From contig CAJJKN010000001.1 in the NCBI GenBank assembly GCA_905188085.1, positions 1-64,000 of the forward strand: a stretch of DNA of 64,000 nucleotides, read 5' to 3'. Position numbers and translations under genes: made by a program. Below, piece after piece: positions 60,917 through 64,000 of this stretch. A model generated the notes under the pieces. It did no database searches. It saw only the letters and a list, made by a program, of their open reading frames with translations, and was not told the origin of the DNA. Every line of letters starts with the position of its first letter. Positions within the stretch are counted from its first letter, which is position 1. The stretch is from an uncultured Bacillota bacterium. Its GTDB lineage: Bacteria; Bacillota; Clostridia; Christensenellales; QAND01.

Positions 60917-60935
60917 ATGAATGAATAACATTCAT
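60917..60935. promoter_or_regulatory. Candidate TetR operator before the MATE gene
   Basis: ATGAATG-AATAA-CATTCAT: perfect 7-bp arms around a 5-bp centre. It lies between the likely promoter and the MATE ribosome-binding site. A closely matching site occurs before the TetR gene (61632-61650). Confidence 0.6.
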
Positions 60936-60995
60936 AATATAGTTAAAAATATAAGCCGCCATAGCGGCATAAAACAAAGGGAAATACGCTTTGAA

Positions 60996-61013
60996 CCCCC
61001 GCCTAGGCGGGGG
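60996..61013. repeat. GC-rich perfect palindrome between the TetR and MATE genes
   Basis: CCCCCGCCTAGGCGGGGG, an 18-bp self-complementary sequence just after the TetR stop codon. There is no T run beside it, so it is a weak terminator at most; it could mark an mRNA processing site or partial terminator between the two co-directional genes. Confidence 0.6.
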
Positions 61014-61019
61014 ACGGAT

Positions 61020-61586
61020 TCAAAGGTGAAGGGCAAAAAGAAGAAATTCGCGGATTTTTTTTATTTTTTCTTCCTGTGTCAGATCAGGCACGCGCAAAAT
61101 GCCAAGCTGGCCATACACGCAAAACGTAGCGGCCGTCTGCAAATCATCGATTTGGATTTCGCCCTTTTGCCGAGCTTGCTTCAAACTTTCTTCTACAAGA
61201 GGGACCAACTTTTCGCACACCTTAAGGAAGAGTTGATCGTGAAATTTTTTGTTTTCTGCGCCGTGAAAAGCAGAGTAGTATTTTGTGTCCTGTTTTTCCA
61301 TGGTAAAGGGCATGGTTTCAATGAGCTGCCGCAAAGTTTTATCATCGTCTTTTTCAAGGCTGAAAAACTGCGTTGCCAGCATATCGGCATATTGTTCAAT
61401 TGCGCTGTCAAACAACGCCTCTTTGGACGGGAAATAGCGGTAGCATAGGCCTTGTGCCACGCCGATGGCCTTCGCGATGTCCGCAATGGAGGTTTTTTCG
61501 TATCCCTTTTCTCCAAATAATGTAAGGGCGGTATCTAAAATCTCCTGTTTGCGTACTTTCGGTTCCTTCGTAATCCGCATAGCCAA
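61020..61586 (-). CDS. TetR/AcrR family transcriptional repressor
   Basis: A 188-residue TetR-family regulator. The helix-turn-helix reads RKQEILDTALTLFGEKGYEKTSIADIAKAIGVAQGLCYRYFPSKEAL (residues 12-58, the standard layout). The C-terminal ligand domain is unlike named families, with FHGAENKKFHDQLF. It lies directly upstream of the MATE gene on the same strand, so a drug-responsive switch is likely. AAGGAGG sits before the start codon. An operator candidate lies at 61632-61650. Confidence 0.9.
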   Translation of the reverse strand: MAMRITKEPKVRKQEILDTALTLFGEKGYEKTSIADIAKAIGVAQGLCYRYFPSKEALFDSAIEQYADMLATQFFSLEKDDDKTLRQLIETMPFTMEKQDTKYYSAFHGAENKKFHDQLFLKVCEKLVPLVEESLKQARQKGEIQIDDLQTAATFCVYGQLGILRVPDLTQEEKIKKIREFLLFALHL

Positions 61587-61631
61587 GGCCTCCTTTTTTT
61601 CTCAGGATAGCATAGGCGATGCCAAAAATCA

Positions 61632-61650
61632 ATGAGTGAATATCAATCAC
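61632..61650. promoter_or_regulatory. Candidate TetR operator before the TetR gene
   Basis: ATGAGTGAATATCAATCAC matches the dyad before the MATE gene at 15 of 19 positions. It overlaps the likely -35 region of the TetR promoter on the minus strand, fitting autoregulation. Confidence 0.55.
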
Positions 61651-61832
61651 TTTTTGTTTTTGATAAAATAGACCGTATTTTTACTTGTTCTCGCCATATA
61701 TGGTGAAAATATTCGGATAGAATAGAGAAAAAGGATACGGAAAGAGCGTTACGTTGGCCGGGGGAGTGAAAAGAGGGCGGATAGGGCGTGTAAAGGATAA
61801 ACAAAATAGGATATGGGAAAAGAAGAGAGCCG

Positions 61833-61841
61833 TGATATAAT
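61833..61841 (+). promoter_or_regulatory. Extended -10 promoter of the GNAT gene
   Basis: TGaTATAAT around 61833-61841, about 40 bp before the GTG start at 61882; no strong -35. Confidence 0.5.
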
Positions 61842-61881
61842 GCCTTTACAGGCAAATTTGCAAAAGAAAAGAGGCCCAGGC

Positions 61882-62370
61882 GTGAGCAAAGTTATCATTC
61901 GTCCGATTTGTGTATCGGACGATGCAAAAATTGCGGAGATCATTAGAAAAAATTTAGAAGCGTTTCATCTGAATATTCCGGGCACGGCGTACTTTGATCC
62001 GGAATTGGCTTGCTTGAGCAAATTTTACAAGGCTGCCCCGGAGAAGCGGGCCTATTTTGTGGCGGAGTGTGGAAACAAAACCGTGGCAGGCGGGGCCGGC
62101 ATTGCGGAGTTTGCAGGGTTTGACCATTGCGCAGAGCTGCAAACACTTTACCTTTCCGATGCGGCAAAGGGAAAGGGACTTGGAAAACAGCTGATGCAAA
62201 CGGCGGAAGAATTTGCAAGAGCCGCCGGTTATCGCCTTTTGTATCTGGAAACGCATACGAATTTGAAAGCGGCCATCTGCTTATATGAAAAACTGGGATT
62301 TCGGCAGATTGAAAAGCCGGCGGGTGTCTTTCATGAGACGATGAACCGATTTTATATCAAACAGCTTTGA
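61882..62370 (+). CDS. GNAT-family N-acetyltransferase
   Basis: A 162-residue GNAT acetyltransferase. The acetyl-CoA loop is DAAKGKGLGKQLMQ (the R/Q-x-x-G-x-G/A equivalent), preceded by the splayed strand ELQTLYLS and followed by LYLETHTNLKAAICLYEKLGF. The substrate is unknown. Start is GTG at 61882, chosen because a TGnTATAAT promoter element overlaps the longer in-frame ATG options (61813, 61840). Stands alone. Confidence 0.85.
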   Translation: MSKVIIRPICVSDDAKIAEIIRKNLEAFHLNIPGTAYFDPELACLSKFYKAAPEKRAYFVAECGNKTVAGGAGIAEFAGFDHCAELQTLYLSDAAKGKGLGKQLMQTAEEFARAAGYRLLYLETHTNLKAAICLYEKLGFRQIEKPAGVFHETMNRFYIKQL

Positions 62371-62454
62371 TGATTTTTGTTTGAGATCACGGCGTGTAAA
62401 AAACCCATGAAAATGAAAGCCGGAAAAAAGCCGATAAACAACGGCAAAAGCAAG

Positions 62455-62483
62455 TTGTGGTAAAGGGAAATTTATGCTATGCT
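62455..62483 (+). promoter_or_regulatory. Promoter of the glutamine-amidotransferase-like gene
   Basis: TTGTGG (62455-62460), 17-bp spacer, TATGCT (62478-62483). It leaves a leader of about 100 nt. Confidence 0.5.
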
Positions 62484-62535
62484 AATAAAAAAGCAAGACG
62501 GGCGATAAAGCCCAGTGATGCATACAAAGAAAAGC

Positions 62536-62565
62536 AAAGGCGCTTCCGAATTTGGGGGTGCTTTT
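62536..62565 (+). promoter_or_regulatory. Leader hairpin before the peptidase C26 gene
   Basis: AAAGGCGCTTCC (62536-62547) can pair with GGGGGTGCTTTT (62554-62565) through 12 bp, four of them G-U. It lies 24 bp before the ATG and could be an attenuator or act on translation. Confidence 0.4.
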
Positions 62566-62588
62566 CTGTTTACAGAGGAGGGGTTTTT

Positions 62589-63305
62589 ATGAAAAAACCG
62601 ATGATTGCGGTCTCGCCGCTTTATGATAAGGAAAGGGAATCCTATTGGATGCTGCCCGGCTATATGCAGGGCATTGAGCAGAGCGGGGGCATTCCGGTTA
62701 TGCTGCCGCTGACGACGGATGCGGATATGATTCGCACACTGGCGGGGCAATTTGACGGCTTTTTGCTGACCGGCGGGCAGGATGTGTCGCCTTGTTTATA
62801 CGGAGAAGAGAAAACGCCGCGCTGCGGAGAAATCTGCCCGGCTCGCGATGAGATGGAGCAGCTGCTATTGCAGAGCGTACTGAGCTTAAACAAACCGGTC
62901 TTGGGAATTTGCAGAGGAATTCAGCTGTTAAATGCGTCGCTGGGCGGCACTTTGTATCAGGATTTGCCGACTGAAACCGATTCAGACCTGGAACACCACC
63001 AAACGCCGCCATATGAAAAACCCATTCACCGCGTGCGGATAAAGGAAAATACGCCGCTGCACACGCTGCTGAAATGCGAAAATTTGGCGGTAAACAGCTA
63101 TCATCATCAGGCGATCAAGGAGCTATCGCCAAGGCTGACGGCCATGGCGGTGGCGGAGGACGGATTGGTCGAGGCTGTTTACATGCCCGGGAAACGGTTT
63201 GTATGGGCCGTGCAGTGGCATCCGGAATTTTCTTATCAAACGGATGAAAACAGCGAGAAAATTTTGCAGGCCTTTGTGGCGGCTGCAAGGGAAAGAGAGA
63301 ACTAA
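62589..63305 (+). CDS. Class I glutamine amidotransferase-like hydrolase (peptidase C26, PuuD-like)
   Basis: A 238-residue gamma-glutamyl hydrolase. The nucleophile Cys is in LGICRGIQLLN, the His-Glu pair in VQWHPEF, and the oxyanion loop LLTGGQDVSP. Relatives split gamma-glutamyl-GABA or other gamma-glutamyl amides to release glutamate. The start at 62589 follows GAGGAGGGG. No polyamine genes are near, so the exact substrate is open. Confidence 0.92.
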   Translation: MKKPMIAVSPLYDKERESYWMLPGYMQGIEQSGGIPVMLPLTTDADMIRTLAGQFDGFLLTGGQDVSPCLYGEEKTPRCGEICPARDEMEQLLLQSVLSLNKPVLGICRGIQLLNASLGGTLYQDLPTETDSDLEHHQTPPYEKPIHRVRIKENTPLHTLLKCENLAVNSYHHQAIKELSPRLTAMAVAEDGLVEAVYMPGKRFVWAVQWHPEFSYQTDENSEKILQAFVAAAREREN

Positions 63306-63493
63306 ACAAAGAGGATACTCCAAAGTGTGCTGTGAAAAAGGGAAACGGGAAATCTTTTGAAATCGGGAAATGAAAACGATAGATTTATAATGTTTTATTG
63401 TGTTTTATTTGGTTTTACAGATAAATTAAATAAAAACATCATGATTGAATGATTTGTTTGTATCAGGGAATATGTGCCAAATCTATGGAAAGC

Positions 63494-63522
63494 GCATAGT
63501 TTTAGACGATTGAGCCATACTG
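63494..63522 (+). promoter_or_regulatory. Possible sigma-G-type promoter before DUF378
   Basis: GCATA (63494-63498), 17-bp spacer, CATACTG (63516-63522): same -35 and spacing as the SASP-like gene, with one mismatch in the last -10 base. No strong sigma-A promoter competes. Confidence 0.35.
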
Positions 63523-63556
63523 AATGTGAAATACTATTTAGTAGAGGTGACATTGT

Positions 63557-63766
63557 ATGGATACATTTGCCTTGCTGGTGACCATCATCGGAGGAATAAA
63601 CTGGTTGCTTGTAGGTTTGGTACGGTTTGACTTGGTAGCCTGGATTTGCGGCGGCCCGGCAACGATTGTCGCGCGCATTATCTATACCATCGTAGGGCTG
63701 TGCAGCCTTTGGTGTATCAAGTTGTTGTTTAACCGGACGCCCAAAGGCACAGTAACGCACCAATGA
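63557..63766 (+). CDS. DUF378 family membrane protein
   Basis: A 69-residue protein with two membrane helices and the DUF378 pattern: IIGGINWLLVGL, FDLVAW, then a second helix ARIIYTIVGLCSLWCIKLLF. Related to Bacillus YuzA. Function unknown. GTAGAGGTGA precedes the ATG and a hairpin terminator follows. A forespore-type promoter may drive it. Confidence 0.9.
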   Translation: MDTFALLVTIIGGINWLLVGLVRFDLVAWICGGPATIVARIIYTIVGLCSLWCIKLLFNRTPKGTVTHQ

Positions 63767-63782
63767 GATCATCTATGACAAG

Positions 63783-63816
63783 AGGACAGAGCGGTTGTTC
63801 TGTCCTTTTGTTTTGC
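63783..63816 (+). terminator. Terminator of DUF378
   Basis: AGGACAG (63783-63789) and CTGTCCT (63800-63806), followed by TTTGTTTT. Confidence 0.8.
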
Positions 63817-64000
63817 TTTTGGGAAAACCATCGAAATGGACATAAGGGATAGAAAATCACTGCTTTGCAGTGGGGACATGGCAATCCGTGCAAAATAAAA
63901 AGCCCCGGACAAACGAGGCAAGGAATAAGCTATATGAAGTTAGGAGGATGTATGCTCCTGCTTTTTTAAGCGAAGCCAAAGAGAAAAAGCGCCGACGACA
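63817..64000. other. Right end of the window, no gene seen
   Basis: No supported gene. A short stem AGGAG/CTCCT (63942-63959) followed by six T residues may be a terminator or part of a leader of a gene beyond the window. Confidence 0.4.

Noticed and set aside
60996..61013. Palindrome after the TetR gene as a strong intrinsic terminator
   Set aside because: No T run follows on either strand; listed as a repeat instead.
1..64000. CRISPR arrays or restriction/defence islands
   Set aside because: No spaced direct repeats and no Cas, restriction or abortive-infection genes were seen, apart from the lone MazF-fold protein.

Overview
The window looks like a chromosomal segment of a spore-forming, low-to-mid GC Firmicute of class Clostridia. 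The evidence is the gene order hprK / murB-PHP-rapZ-whiA-dnaE-pfkA, dnaX-ybaB-recR followed by DUF2508 and bofA, strong AGGAGG ribosome-binding sites, frequent TTG starts, a BofA-family sporulation gene and a small SASP-like gene behind a sigma-G-type promoter. The genus cannot be settled from the sequence alone.

Bases 1-3000 are the integrase end of a Tn916-like integrative element: a PemK/MazF-fold protein with a Cys-rich tail, four tandem excisionase paralogues and a tyrosine integrase. Bases 3000-3600 hold no intact gene, only the integrase terminator and the decayed signal region of a lipoprotein.

From about 4.4 kb the window is core genome. It carries an alpha/beta hydrolase, a DegV protein, an aminotransferase with a Re-citrate-synthase-like enzyme, a P-loop protein with threonine synthase, DUF503 and trpS (4.4-12.2 kb). 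Next come DUF5685, a J-domain protein, a membrane protein and an ArsR regulator (12.4-14.9 kb). An FHA-FtsW/RodA-PBP cell-wall cluster runs into uvrC, then a HAD phosphatase, hprK and a binding-protein-like gene (15-23.3 kb). The tightly overlapping murB-PHP-rapZ-whiA-dnaE operon precedes pfkA (23.3-31.5 kb). Then follow two tandem M20 peptidases, a second DegV protein and dnaX-ybaB-recR (31.7-38.3 kb). A divergent SGNH hydrolase / DUF1836 pair separates recR from DUF2508 and bofA.

From 40.5 kb there is a yybP-ykoY (Mn2+) riboswitch before a P-type cation ATPase. It is followed by a VOC protein behind a decayed nucleotide kinase, a PPi-type phosphofructokinase, a lipoprotein, a mannitol-dehydrogenase-family enzyme, the SASP-like gene and a uracil permease with an attenuator-like leader. 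A DEAD-box helicase with a hairpin leader comes next, then two single tRNA-Leu genes (CAA, GAG) flanking nucleotidyltransferase, rarA, polA-coaE, a lytic transglycosylase and an oligopeptide-binding lipoprotein. The right end holds a TetR-MATE pair with matching candidate operators, a GNAT acetyltransferase, a class I glutamine amidotransferase-like hydrolase and a DUF378 membrane protein.

No CRISPR array, rRNA or insertion sequence was seen. The least ordinary points are the four-copy excisionase array, the sigma-G/SASP-like short gene, the matched TetR operators, the paired ATP- and PPi-type phosphofructokinases, the Walker A Lys-to-Arg change in RapZ and two clear pseudogenes.
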